Part shown: in pieces, positions 24,103-36,611 of the stretch | How the letters are laid out: the number at the start of each line of letters is the position of its first letter | How positions within the stretch are numbered: the first letter of the stretch is position 1 | Origin: Paramarasmius palmivorus | Lineage: Eukaryota; Basidiomycota; Agaricomycetes; Agaricales; Marasmiaceae | Direction of reading: 5' to 3' | NCBI GenBank assembly: GCA_037176845.1 | Contig: JAYKXP010000007.1 | Coordinates: forward strand, 992,001 to 1,056,000 | DNA length: 64,000 nucleotides | The notes under the pieces: generated by a model | Database searches by the model: none | Told to the model about the DNA's origin: nothing | The model's input: the letters and a program-made list of their open reading frames with translations, nothing else | Position numbers and translations under genes: made by a program

Positions 24103-25300
24103 AACGCAAGATTTCCGGACCCTGCAATCGATTTTCCCCGTTGCAATCTAATTGCATCTACGGGGACATTTCGCTGGTGGTCTTGTCTGTATGTCCCGGT
24201 CCGTTGGAGGTTGGACTCGGACTTTGAATTTTGACGTTGCCGATCCGGCATCCCTCACCCTTCTCAGTCTGCATCATTATGTATCTCGTTTCGCATTTCA
24301 CCAGCACCTTTGACCTCTATCATGTAGTCTGATACATATTCTATATTTGAGATTGTGAGCAAAGAAATTGATAGCGCGGCAAGCACCGTTCCACGCTAGC
24401 TCGATGCCATTCAAATTTTTGAGCTGCCAGTTCACAGATTCACAGTTATCACGGTGTTATATGTTTACTGTGCCTCAGCCCTTTGACGTCCTTGAAACGC
24501 CTTGTTCCACCTACACCCGAGATTCCCAATCTTACATGTTCCCAACATGTTCCTTCCCTCGAGATCGTTAGCCAAATCCATGGTTTCTGCGGACGAGAGT
24601 AAGTATAGTGCACATCATTTAAATAGGAACGAGTGCCTTCAACGTTGGGTTTCTCCTCCGAGGTCTTGTAAGAATGCGGATATTAATCCGAAATCTTCAG
24701 GGTATTCCACGAACAGCTTCTGATTTCAGTGTCGACTGGAATTCGATGACAATGAATGGCTTCTAATCATCCTCCAGTGCATGCGGCCAAAGTACGAAAG
24801 GCACATTGCCGCGCACAAGCCTTGCAGCTATACAATCACACACAAAATCAGCAAGACGCAGGTACATGATTGACACCATTAAGCACCTGTAGATTCACCA
24901 AGTTGATCAACACAAGTGTCTATACAGCCTTTCCGCGACCTTGCAACAATTAAGGGATCGTCAAGGCGAAAATTTGCCCTCGCCGCTTGATATCCCAAGA
25001 AAACCTTTCATAAAGCCGTTGACGCCATATCGCTGAACCCATGAGTTGTCGACAAGTTTGAGCAATGACAAGAGCGAGCTGATAGTAAGGAAACCAATTC
25101 TGGAGCGTTCTGGGTCGTGATTGTGTCTTTTTAGCCAAGGATAGATACCGAAAAATAGAAGGAAAGAGGGTATCAATATCGAGCGTGGTCGAGGTCAATA
25201 AACGAATGTCACCGCAACATGCATACCACATGACTCAGCTTTATGTCGGCAGGGTGAAATTGAAACTCCGAGTCCAACCTCCAAAGAACCCCATCATACG
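24103..25300. other. No supported gene
   Basis: A minus-strand frame at 24950-25231 (about 93 codons) has mixed composition but no recognised motif and no partner exons that I could join. I see nothing else to annotate. Confidence 0.3.
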
Positions 25301-25560
25301 GCCAAGCCTAATTTAGCATGCCGTCCAGAGCGTTCCAGGTGATGGTGTAGACGTGGTAGGTGTTTGCTGGACCTTGCATATCAGAGAGGGAGTTACGGTT
25401 GACTTTGGCGGGTGAAATCGTTTTACCTGGATGTTAGTTAGTGTCCAAATCGCAACGACTGGTCATGAACTAACCAAACCCAAGCATCTCCCAAGGCTAC
25501 CATTTTGTTATGTCTCTGGCGTATGATGTCGCGGTTATGATGGTCGAAAGGTCGCAACTG
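25301..25560 (-). pseudogene. Possible relic of the small F-box-partner gene
   Basis: On the minus strand around 25500-25430 the frame MVALGDAWVWLV followed by CAGTCGTTGCGATTTGGAC resembles the end of exon 1 (WVWLQ) and the intron of the small genes at 4503 and 7320. Only this piece is recognisable. Confidence 0.3.
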
Positions 25561-25805
25561 TCACCGCGACTGTTTGACTCGCGACCATCATCATGCACTT
25601 CATGGCCTCTTTCCCGGATATTCATACTCGATACCCATGGCTTCGTTAGTAACGCAACTCTACAAGTTATTTGGAGAGCAGTTCCCCAGGCAGTTCTACC
25701 TTGCAATAAACGGTACGCATATCCGTTCACTAATGACCAGCTCTTATACCAAACCCTCCATTCACAGATACCTCCAGCCAACCCAGAGCCATTTACACTG
25801 TAATT

Positions 25806-26222
25806 CCCTGTCCAGAAATCCTACAACCCCGTAAACGACCTCAACCAAACTCATACACCCTTTGAACAATCTCAGGTTCAAACTGCATCTGGCTATCTTT
25901 CTCTCATCCGCTCTCCACTCTCCGCCATTTCGTCTCCCAATGCAGGGTAGCACGAAGACGTTCCCAACAACCTCCACGAGTTCGCATTGGACAGCAAATC
26001 GTCTGCACCCAATTCCCGGGCAACCAAACGGTGTCTCATCGATATAATCTACGGCTGTGGATACCCCATTGCCTCAAGTGTCGATTATGGCAGGGATCGC
26101 GGCGATAGACTCCCTGAGGTGCTTTCTACACCCAAAGCTGACACTGGATCCAAGAGCACGCTAGCGGAGAAACAGATACCGTTTGCGGTGTCATTTCCGT
26201 CAGCAACTCTTTGATCCCCATA
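25806..26222 (+). pseudogene. 5' fragment of second copy of the 745-aa gene
   Basis: Aligns to 9190-9640 of the intact gene: TCCAGAAATC, the PQPNSYA-equivalent segment, IYGCGY, SSVDYG, GSKSTLAEKQ and PFAVSFPSATL. Stops and indels break the frame. Homology stops at about 26214-26222, where the transposon terminal repeat begins. It resumes at 42769 with CTGTTACACTCGACAC, the next part of the same gene. Confidence 0.85.
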
Positions 26223-26251
26223 TACATCAGGAAAAACCCGAAACGCTAATT
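26223..26251 (+). repeat. Left terminal inverted repeat of the KDZ element
   Basis: TACATCAGGAAAAACCC, then a divergent GAAACGCTAATT. The first 17 bp equal the reverse complement of the right end. CGCTAATT or GTGCTAATT recurs near 26247, 26282, 26361 and 26390. Confidence 0.85.
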
Positions 26252-29200
26252 ATAAGAAATATGTAGAAATAACTCAAAAAATGTGCTAATTTCTCGAAAT
26301 TTCACCGGTTAGAGGATTATCAAGGATTATCCAAATTCGATAGCCCCCTCCAAAAATTATCGCTAATTTTGACAAAAAAGTGCTAATTATATGTCGATTA
26401 GTGTGAGATTACTTCTGTACTACTATGCATAAAACAGTCTCAGCCGTGATCACCATTGGGTCGTGTTACTGTGTGTATGCATACTGAATGCCATTTGAAC
26501 ACCATATGCACTATCTACAAGACGACAAATGTACAGTCTACTCTACGGGACTAGAATGCATACAGTACCATGCCCAAACATATATTACACGGGAGGACCA
26601 TTGTTATCGCAGGGTACCTGATATGTTACCTAACTTGTATTCGCAGCGGCGTTAGCGTACTGTAGAGCACAAGGTCTTATAAGCTTACTCACCTAGTATA
26701 TAATAGGAATAGCAGAGTCTTACTGTAAAGTCTTGAACTTGATACTTGAAGTACGCGCAGGGAACGATGGTCACTGGTGGGGACTGTGGGCCCTTATATA
26801 GACAGAGGCTTTACGTTATCCGAATGTCACCGAACATTCCCTCATTGACGTCATGGGGCTTACCTTTCTGACGAGTTACCGCGCTGTCACTGGCCGTTCC
26901 TTTCTACGCCCTTTCACCAGGCCTTCTTTATAGTGCACATAGAACGCAGAATAAAGGTGCACTCTCTTTTTATTGCATGACCAGGTCTGTTGTGCTCATC
27001 AGATATTTGCAGATAATTTATGAATATTTCAACCAAATTACGAACCTGCCAGAATGTTCGGTCTTAAATTGGAAGGAAATCTGTGAAATTCATCGCAACG
27101 GGGACCTAATGGTTTGAGTTTGAACAATGGCATCGTTTGATAGAGGCCCATGCCACAAAGGTTGAAACCAACCATTGTTATACACACAATGATTTTACTG
27201 TATGTATAACACAATAGCATACCATATAAGGACATTGTCTGCCCCAAGCCGACGGAGAAGAGTTCAAACTGGCGAAACGAAAGGTGAACGTGTGAAGGAT
27301 AGAGTGTGTATTTTCCGAAGCTATTATCCGCTCATTACAGTACAATAACCAACCATGGACTATCCCGTTAGGTTCAAACTGAATTAGATTCTCCTTATCT
27401 CTTGAAAAGTTTCAACCGTTCCTGAAAAGCGAGTTAGTGGATGAATCAGAGAATTCAAATCTGTAACGTACCGGCCAATGATATCTTAGATATCCTCACT
27501 ATGCTCCATATCCTGGGTTTGAACCAGGTTTAAACCGTCCCGGTAATACCACTTAGTTTCGGTGAAATCACCTAATACTATGACTGCTCTCAGTGTACAA
27601 AAGCACTCTACTGTGGCGTAGTTGTGCAAGTGTGGTTCGGCGTGATCAGAGTTGCCGCGCTTAGAGATATTTACTCAAGCTTGGTCTCAAGAGGGGTAAA
27701 ATCACTTCTATTCGTCGAAGTTCTAGGAAAGTACACCTGTATAGATGCGTAATAGGGTCGTCCTTGCTTCTATAAGCTAGGAAATAAGGCGCCAAGGGCT
27801 ATATGAAGCTGATCTTGGTTCGATCTAAACTGCCTCGAGTGATCTGACTCTCTCTAAGGTAAAACTACAGCACAACTGCCGGAAAACAGCCACCAAAACT
27901 GTCTTCTATAAAGCACGCAAGCAAGGAAGCTCAGCCACCAAAACCGAGGCCCTCTCTACGATGCTAAAGTGTAACCCAACTGGTTAAAACACTTCCAGAA
28001 TGCCACCAAGACGAACTAGTATAAAGTTTCACTAATAGGAGAAGTGTAGAGCAATACACAAAGCCAACAACTTGGTCTTTTATCGCGACCTCTCAAGTTC
28101 TTGTCTGCAGTAAGATCTCAACTAGTCTTCTCAATAAGGCTAGGGCCTGACTTGGGTAGAGTTCTGATCGGACAATAGCAATCTATTCGTACGATAACCA
28201 CATACAACGCGTAACATGCAAGTGGGGGGCAGAATCCTCTGCGGTCTCCGTACATTTGGTGTCCTTTTTATACTGTCCAAGGTGAATAAACTGAATAATA
28301 GGTAATCTGAGTTGGAATAACTGCGGAACGAGACGGAAAAGAGATGAAACAGAGTCGGGAGAGAGATACAACGAGAAAATATACATATCAGGGAAATCTA
28401 TAGGTCACAACGTCCATATATGGCGCAAATAGCGTGACAAGCGAGTGGTAACACTCTGTTTTAAGGTACAGGAGTTGAATCCTGGCCGACGGGTAGGCGT
28501 TTAGCCTTTATAAAATTTTCTTTTCCATGCGCCAAGCGCTTTTCCACCAATCGGAGGCCTGGCATGGTCCTCCCGAGCTCCTCATTGCTCAACACCGTTC
28601 CTCCACATAACGCCGCCTCTAAATTTTCTTATCCACTCCATGTGGACGTGTTCCAATAAGGTATATCAGAGGGAATCCGCTTCCGCCACCGTAACAACGG
28701 TTTGAACAGCTTTGCCTCTGCTCCGATCAATAGGTTCCACTTCGGCCGACAGGTCTCTAGACCCTTGCTGTATCCGGCATCAGTGATTTCCGATCAGTTT
28801 CCCCTTCTGCCATCAGTCCCAAGTGATGCCCAAGCCAGTATAACTCTTCTGGGTGTATGAAAGGGTAAATTAACTTGTAAGAATCCCTTTGGTGCGTCCG
28901 GTAGGTGATCTAGGTGTAGTCCGTAGTGAGTTCACTTAAGGACCTTCTCCCTACAGTTTTCAGGAGGTGATTGTACTTCTACAACCACTGGTAGAAGTAA
29001 AAGTGGTGGCCAGATACCCATGTGGGGCGTACCATGTACCAGGATCCACTAATATAACCACCTAAAACACCTTCCGTCCAATGACTAGCTATTCAGGGCT
29101 CATACTAGTCCTTCTATAACCATTATGTGTTTATGCAACAATGATAACGTGCAAAACTAGTGTATTTGCGTTCGAAAAAGAAGTGATTAAAGTCAGGCGT

Positions 29201-29261
29201 ATCACCAGAAGATTCAAACTGATCTCAAATCGTTGCCACATGTTGGCATCACAGTTCAAAC
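26252..29261. other. Left subterminal region of the element, 3 kb without a supported gene
   Basis: AT-rich near the terminus. It carries repeated CGCTAATT-type motifs within 170 bp of the end, then dispersed TTTGAAC/GTTCAAA motifs (27118, 27261, 27371, 27518, 28698, 29213, 29250). A perfect TGACGTCA palindrome is at 26846-26853. The longest open frame (28183-28386, minus) has no recognisable feature. The segment 27560-28640 could hide a nested decayed repeat, but I found no paired ends. Confidence 0.45.
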
Positions 29262-32200
29262 CTATTCCCGGGTATCTTCTTTGCCTTCATCAGTGCTGTC
29301 ATCATCATCTGTTAGTGTACCTCTGGCCACATCGTTGTCGATCTCTGCGGCCTGTTTTAGTGTTACCCAGTTGATGGATTGACTTGGCTGTTCCCTTCGA
29401 ACATGATCGGCAAGCCTTACCCCTTGCGCTGGCCATGTGCCACCAGCTTGAATAAACAGGTCGCTTGTCCGTGTAGCTCTTTCCCTGTAGATGTATGCCT
29501 GACGCTTTGCATAGGCTACAAAACTGGGACGAAGCTCATGACATGGGACCGACAACATCTGCCACCCCTCGGCCATCTTCATAAGTCCACGAACTGCCTG
29601 CCTGAACTCTTCGCTCAGGATCTCGACCTCTTCCTGCCAGCATTGCATATCAGCGCGCACTCGAAACCATTGCACACGATCACCTGATATCGGGGTCAGG
29701 TCATACCAACATTTAGCAACAACAATCACTCACGATCGATGGCAAATTCTGAACGTTCAGTTTCAGACAGAGATGCCAAGTCCCCCGCACCCCATAGCCA
29801 GCTTTCGGTCTTACTTCCCTCGCCCAGCGCATGATAATCCAGTGTGTTCTTCATGAAGACATCTTTGTCCCGTATCGGCTGAAATGCCTGATCCTTCTCC
29901 GAAAGTCCCAACGCAAGCATCGCTTTCCGACAAGCATCGTACTTGGCTCGGTATTGCCGTACCTTCCCCGAAGCAGCTTTGATAGGCTCCCAGCTGCGAG
30001 TAGTTTCCTTCACTCCAAAATTATGGTTGCTCTTCCGATTTTTCTCTTCATAAAGGGTCTTCTCATCTTGTAGATTGTCTCGTATCTTCCGAAGAGCATC
30101 GTTAGCCTCGCCTTTTCGAAGACGTAATTCAGTCTGAGCCATCTTTTGCATCCCGAATTTCTCCCGCTGTTCAGTTGCTAAATCCAACGGGAGATATAAT
30201 GTGACCTCTTCTGGGTAGTCTGGCTTCTCGGATGCCACCAGGTCTACCAGGCCTGGATGGCAAAGTTCCTTCTGTTGCAACCTCCAATTATCGATGTCAC
30301 TGCGAAGCTTCATGCGCGACTTTATCGACTGAGCCTTGTCTGCGTCTGTTGCCTCTTCGTCATGACGTTGCTCTCGCAACATAAACCTACCCAATGCAAT
30401 TAGTGAATTATACCGTATCGATATGGCACCACGTACTGTCGCTGTTGAAGCTTGATGCCACGGTTTACAAAGAAAGCGAGAGGCGTGTTGGTCCTCTGAT
30501 CCAGAGCCAAGTTGTCCTGCTGTCGTTCCTCTTCCTCGAGCAGCTCCGTGAGGACCTTTCCTTGTCCACTCACTGTGTTAGTCAGACAACAATCAAACAT
30601 CGGAAAACCGTAAACACGTACCTTTGTCCTCTTTCATCCTGTACACACTTCGTACATGTCCACCCTCCACATAGGGTTCAGTAGATAGCCTCTCCAATTC
30701 TTCGACTTGCTGTTGACCATTTAGCTTGGACAAACCCATGAACGTCTTCAGCTTCTGCACAGCTGTGGCTTTTGCATTGGTGAGCTGCCGGTAGAGAGTA
30801 TTTCCTGCATTATCATCAGGCAGGGTTTCGTGGACAAGAAATCACTGACAATTTACTGAGCTTCTGCATTTTGACAAGGTTCCAGTCATTCTGCAGCGCA
30901 GTCAGTGTATCCGCACAATGTCCTGCATTCATTTCTTTCGTCATGCCACCGGCTTGCTTCGCTTCCGCCCAAGAACCCTCTATTCCTTCTCCACAAGTGC
31001 GGCCCATACACGGGGTGTAATTTAGAGACCATCGGTACTGGCAGTCGGCGATATGTCCTTGTAGATGCATTTTCGGAACACGATGTAATATCCCCCCGAT
31101 GACGCCCTTCAGCTTTTCGAAATACTTCGTCCCTTGAAAGTTGGCATTAAACCGAGACAGGAGGCAGATGCTGTACAGGCACGCAATGTCATATGTGAGA
31201 ACCACGTTTGTTGGAAGGAGTAAATTGAATAGAGCGCCAACAAGTGCAAAATTGGTTGATGCAAACCTGTTGTTGAATCAATTAGATATTACAACAGTAT
31301 CAGATATCACCTACTTTTCCCCTTTTTCTAGGTCAACCATCCCATGTCGCAGAAACATACTATGTCTTGCACATGTGACGGCAACAACACCAGAGGTTAC
31401 GATGCCTGCAAATTTTGCTTTATTCTGGTTCTGTGCCGCTTTTAACTTGGCACATGTACTTTTCTATAAACGAGTTACAATCATCGTCTCTGCCAAACGA
31501 CGTTCAATGACATACCTCTGTACTATTGGGTGCCCTCCTACAATAGTCCCGATACTCCAAAATGTCCGCAAATAGACCCATGTGTGCCACCAATGCCACA
31601 TCATCAGGATCATCAGGCTTTTTTTTGCGTTGGAGACTGAAATGACCATCTGCGGATAGAAATAGTGTAAATAGATGTCTGTTAGCCAAGTTTGTCAGAA
31701 TACTGAGCTCAGCATACACGCAGATTCCTTACCTGAATTCATCATTGTTCATAACATCATCGTCCATATTGAAGCCGGGCTGTGGGCATGCAAAGCAAGG
31801 TACCATCACACTTCGTTTGGCCCAACCTGGCACAAGCGCTTGCATGATAACATCAATGCTGTTCGCTTGCCCGCTCTCTTGAAATAACTTGAGTGCTCTC
31901 CACACCCTGATTACACGGCGGAATTGTGGATATACGTCCTAGAAACACCACTGGATAAGTACAATGATCGAAGAGGAAGAGAGCCTCGTACCGGAACATC
32001 TTCAGGGAACTCCCAGTTAGTCCGTCTCCTGAGTGCCGTTACGAAGTCATATGCCGACTTCTTTGATACCAGCGACTCTATATTGAAAGAGTCGAGAAGA
32101 TTGAAGGTAAAACCTGTTTTGGGGTCCTCGTGAGTTGCAGGGAAAATGCCAGCTTCCAAGAGTTGTTCGTATCTCTCCGTGGTCCTGCAGTTGCAAAAGG

Positions 32201-33136
32201 CGATTCTTGTTTGGTGAATACCGTTCATGTCGACGATTCTGAAGCTCTGCGTTGCATTGATACGAGTATAGTCCACACTTGGACAACGTTCCCCTCTATG
32301 ACCAAGTGTGATGACAAAACCAAGGTCGGAGATGTTGTGTTTCTCGAAGAAGCCGTTTTCATCCTTCCATAGATAGCACCAGTGTAAAGGGGAACGTTTG
32401 TGTGTCTGAATAAAACATGCTCGACACATCGCCGTATTGTGGAGGCAGTCTCGGCACTGCGTTGTACACTGGAAGATATTGCAAAATTGGCACTTCCTCC
32501 TGGTCTCGATATCTGGATTGCTCTCCCAGCGGAACAAATGCCCCACAAACTTCGGTGGGTTGAGGAAATGCTTCATAAATGTTGAGAGTCCCTGTAAGTA
32601 TTAGTTAGTAAAGGGCACCAGTTCTGATCGCACGATGTTCACCTGATAGCCGTGCTTCTTTCCCCTCTCTGAGCCTTCTTGTTCCTTCTCTTGCGCTTGA
32701 GGTGCACCCTTTTGTTGTTCCAAGGGTCAATGAGAGCTCGACAGAACTTGTGGGATATGAATACCTGGACCGGTGGAGCGGGGGGAGTGTGCTTTGCAGT
32801 AGCTATCCACGAATCGTTTCGAGCATTTGACGTTGTTTGAATCACGTCAGTAGATGAGCCTATGCCATCGCGCTTCTCAGCCTGCCACCATCGATGCTGC
32901 TGGGTTGTCAAGGGTGTCGCCTCCAGCGACCACGTCAAAATGTCCTGGGTGTAAATCTCAGCAAACGGCCGTACTCGCTGTTATGGTCAACTCACCTTGG
33001 TTGGCCTTAGCACCCCATCATTGTTTGCCTTTGGCGTGTTCGCTGGTCGGGAAGCAGAGAAATCACTGACAGAAGCCTCTGCCTTCGTCAACTCTTTGCG
33101 CGAGTATGAGGATCCTTTCTTGGTCTTCCTGTTCAT
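29262..33136 (-). CDS. KDZ-type transposase with CxC2 cysteine cluster
   Basis: Multi-exon gene; start ATG 33136, exon 1 33136-32996, exon 2 from 32944 to about 32643. The CxC2 cluster follows (about 32492-32400: CQFC, CTTQCRDC, MCRACF), then the conserved stretch before the core (ITLGHRGERCP; FNIESLVSKKSAYDF). The catalytic RNase-H-like part shows FLSADGHFSLQRKK (about 31650), VTCARHSMFLRHGMVDLEKGE (about 31370), LTYDIAC (about 31190) and RTCGEGIEGSW (about 30980). The likely D, D, E residues lie in ADGHF, YDIA and EGIE. The C-terminal helical region spans 30394-29726 and 29729-29262 (SELRLRKGEANDALRKIR-like; VRADMQCWQEEVEIL; FVAYAKRQAYIYRERA), stop at 29262. The exon 2/3 junction (about 32643 to 32587) does not close in frame with the obvious splice pair. 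Confidence 0.85.
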
Positions 33137-34007
33137 CGCGGTAGCAGAGAGCGGTTTTCGATGCCTAACCCAAAGCCATCGGATGCTCATATCGGCGAAA
33201 CCTGAGCGGATTCCAAATTGGGACAGCACAAAAGCTGGGTTTCCATCAGGCCAAAGGCCAAAACAAAAGAAACTGCACTAGCGGACATCAATACCGACAA
33301 TCGCATCAGAGTTCAATGATTTGCCTACTTTACTCATGATACAAGTGAACATTCTAGCTGGTGACCCTGCAGATATTTCTTTTCTTGCACAAAAGGAGAC
33401 AACAATAGCCAAAAAAGGCCATAAAACTGGGAACGGTGTTACACAGCTCAGAAGTATGTCTGCACAAGACTCTTACCAACTCCATCTGGACGACAAACAG
33501 TTCAAACTCTTCCATCTGGCCTACGACGGCCAAGTTCCATCCAATCTTGCCTCCAAATGCCCCCTGGGTAATCAGCATCATTTGACCATTGACCTTGGCT
33601 TGGGTTCGCTGAAGAACTTTGGCATATTCACATATGTGGTAGGTGGCCACTGATCCTGCTCTCTGTCATTCATTATTGATTGGCCTGTAATAGTGCGCAT
33701 GTCAAGTCACAGACCGGAATATGAGAGGGCTTTATGTCTCACCGAGATTATCAGCCGAACGTCGCGCAACCCTCATGGATCTCTACACACAGCATTTTCA
33801 CAATCCTAGATGCAGTATGTCGCCATGAGTCTCTAGCCATACAATGTCGGACATCAGGTGAAAACCCACTACCCATCCTATCACACCCCTCCATCTTCAC
33901 CGCAAGCAAATCCTAGCTCACAAGGCAAACGAAAACGGATGGTACCATACGTCCTAGTGCCTCTGATGCCCCCAAAATGACGCAAGCTGGAAGGAGAGGT
34001 TTGGTGG
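33137..34007. other. Region between transposase and accessory genes
   Basis: Head-to-head spacing between the minus-strand transposase and the plus-strand gene cluster, so a likely shared promoter. Both strands have ~100-codon frames at 33321-33653, but neither looks like a real exon (they are mutual antisense). Confidence 0.3.
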
Positions 34008-36208
34008 ATGGTGACTCGTAGTCAAACAGCCTTGAAACGAACAATGCTTTCCAACGGTATCGAGATGGTTGAGTCGGAGGGCGGAGATATTATAGAACTG
34101 GTTGAACTAGGCGAAGAGTCAGAAATGGAGCGTTCTCGTCGAAGGAAGGGGAAATACAAGGCGTAATTCATTGAGGAATGTTAGGTGGCTAGTCCTGATG
34201 TCATTATCTTAGTTATTGCTAGTCAATGAGATAGATGTAGGAGACGCACCAGATGAATCGTCCAGTAAGAGGAAAAGGGACCCAAATCGCTTCAAGCATC
34301 AGCCTTGGGGCATCAGCTTTCTGAGTGTACACACACTAGAGTTTATCCCTGGGCCACACACAACACTCAGTCGTATGACGAGTGCTAACGTGTTGACGCT
34401 GAGGCAGAGAAGCGTGTTGATGATTCCGAGGGACTCGAAATCCGTGAGAAAGCACTCATGTTGCAAACATGTCATTGTTATGCTGGGGCTAACTTTTTGG
34501 ACGAAGAATCGGGACGTACGCAGTGAGTTCTCCAAATCATTATTGCTTATTCACTGAACTGACTTGTATTCTCAGCAAACCAACAGCAAACCCTCGATCC
34601 GAAGAATGGAAAAAGTCGGCACACTACCACGGGTTCAGTATACCAACTCCACTATTTCACACTTCGACGTTCAGCGCGTTCAGCTTTCGCTCTACAGCTC
34701 TCTGTAACACCACTACTTAGCTGGCATCGTGATAAGTCAAGCTAGTCAAGGATCAAAGTAATCATAATGACATCAGATCATGAGTTCAGTTTAACACGAG
34801 GCTCGCAGATATTGATTGTCTTCTCTTGTCTTTCTTCTTGTTCCATCACTTGGGGAAATGGCTGAAGTCTCTCGACCCTGTCCAGTGGAGCCCACAATTG
34901 TAATATTTCACATTTCATCATAGCCCTGATGGAAATTCTGATGATACTTTCTTTGTCAACCCATCCAGCGGTCGACTTTTGTCTTTAGTACCATTCTCGG
35001 GTACACCGTAGCTGGTATGATTTCCCAAGTCCTTTCGTACTTCTCTTTTTCCTCCTCATGGTTCTACAGGCTTCATACGCACAATTGGCAACGAACGCTC
35101 CAGTTCCAGACCCAGACCAACTGACCACCACTCCTGCAAGAATACGGCGCCGTTCCATCCAGGAAGATGACAACGCGCTACATTGTGACGTTATATTGTG
35201 GCAAATGACTACTTCCAGAGAAAACGAAGGAGCTACGTTACACCCAGAGATCCCACAGTACGTCTTCTTCAGGTTTCTAGTGTTTCACACATTGAACTCA
35301 ATCAGATACCAGCAACAGTTTGATGGAATCGCTGAATATCTGGGAAGCCTTTGCAGTAAGAACCCTGCCAACATCCCCTACTTCGTAGTGCTCGCTGCTT
35401 GGAGAGATCAGAACGATCAGCTACAAACACAGAGGTCAGTCTGCAGCCCATCTACCGGTCCATACTGAATATTACCCAGTATACTTCCACCAAGACATCG
35501 AGGGAACGATCACTTAAAGCTGGTGGATGAGTGGAAGGAGATGAGCAAGGAACTACCGTGTGCAACACTTTATGCTGTACTTCGTTTACGATACTGATCT
35601 TCTCATTTCCGCAGTGCACCACATCCCAAGCGCAACATTTGACATAGTGCACCCTCGGTCACTTATATCTGAAGATCCCTCGTTACCCTCAGATGTCCGG
35701 AAGTGGCTGATCAAGTATTTCTCTGAAATGTGGAGTGCGTAGCCCATAACAATGGCGCCGTCAGATTCTTACTAACCAATCTTTGTTACCACAAGTGCGT
35801 TCCTGGAGTGGCAGTCAAGAAGTACCAGTCATGCCCTGGTCTCAAATTATCCAGTATCCTGCCGCATATTTTCACGTCAATTTCTTCCGTCTCCTTGAAG
35901 GCATTCAGTTGGAGGAATTCACCCTGATGACTGAGGATACTTTGTTTCGACTCTCGAAAGCTGTCAACATGTTTCGGCGATTCCATCGGGGAGGAGCGGT
36001 TTTCAACACCACCATTGAAATTGGAATTACGCTTGCTATGCTCTCCGTAGTTCACACTCGTGCTGATTCCAATTCAAGTGCTGGCATAGATGAAAGTGGC
36101 TCGGACCGACGAAGGTCGACTTGTGCTAGGAAGATTAAGGATCGTAGTAGTGATAATTACATAGATGGTGGGCCCCCTGCTAAAAAGTCAAAAGCCTCAT
36201 CAAACTAG
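34008..36208 (+). CDS. Element accessory gene 1, unknown, with basic nuclear-type tail
   Basis: Proposed multi-exon gene (possibly two). A first exon at 34008-34170 starts MVTRSQTALKRT and ends in RSRRRKGKYK. Next comes an exon near 34216-34380 (SSSKRKRDPNRFKHQPWG), then the best-supported exon at 35058-35434 with DCDVILWQMTT-like and YFVVLAAWRDQNDQ text. Further exons are at 35480-35560 and 35783-36208, ending SGSDRRRSTCARKIKDRS...PPAKKSKASSN. The tail is rich in basic residues, like a bipartite nuclear localisation signal. It closely resembles the tail of the next gene (36612-39105). No catalytic motif was recognised. Exon joins are approximate and the first intron phase could not be closed. 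Confidence 0.45.
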
Positions 36209-36611
36209 ATACGATTTTATTAATGCCATGCTGACAGTTTGAACATTTGAACGTTGAAACCAGTTTGAACTCGGTTTGGACTACTTTGGTTGGAATCATA
36301 CTCAAAGTCTAGACCTGCGTCTCACATGCGAGAAAACAGTGACGCGTTGCCTTCAACTTTGTTCTGAATGTCCAGCATGGAGTGGGTTCGAACAGGAATT
36401 TCAGCTGGCAACCCTTCCAATTTACCTTCCAGGTTCCGTGTTCAAATCAAATGGATGTGACTTGTGGGTTGTAGTGGGTATGTCTCGACATTCATGAATA
36501 ATATGTGGATCTAATGGTTCAAGTGTATAGGCTATTGTGGCCCACAGGTGCAGTGGCATATCCTCCTGAGGCCACTCTCATCTTTATTATGCCGCACTAG
36601 CATATAACAGG

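Noticed and set aside
24950..25231. 93-codon minus-strand frame starting MWYACCGDIRLL
   Set aside because: No recognisable motif, no joinable exons, and it sits in otherwise decayed sequence.
28430..28520. Possible tRNA or LTR primer-binding-like sequence (GAGTTGAATCCTGG)
   Set aside because: No cloverleaf can be drawn around it and no paired LTRs are visible.
27560..28640. Nested retroelement (solo LTR) inside the KDZ element
   Set aside because: Composition differs slightly from neighbours, but I found no TG...CA ends with a flanking duplication.
33321..33653. Overlapping ~100-codon frames on both strands
   Set aside because: Mutual antisense, no domain-like text on either strand, and located in the head-to-head promoter region of the element.
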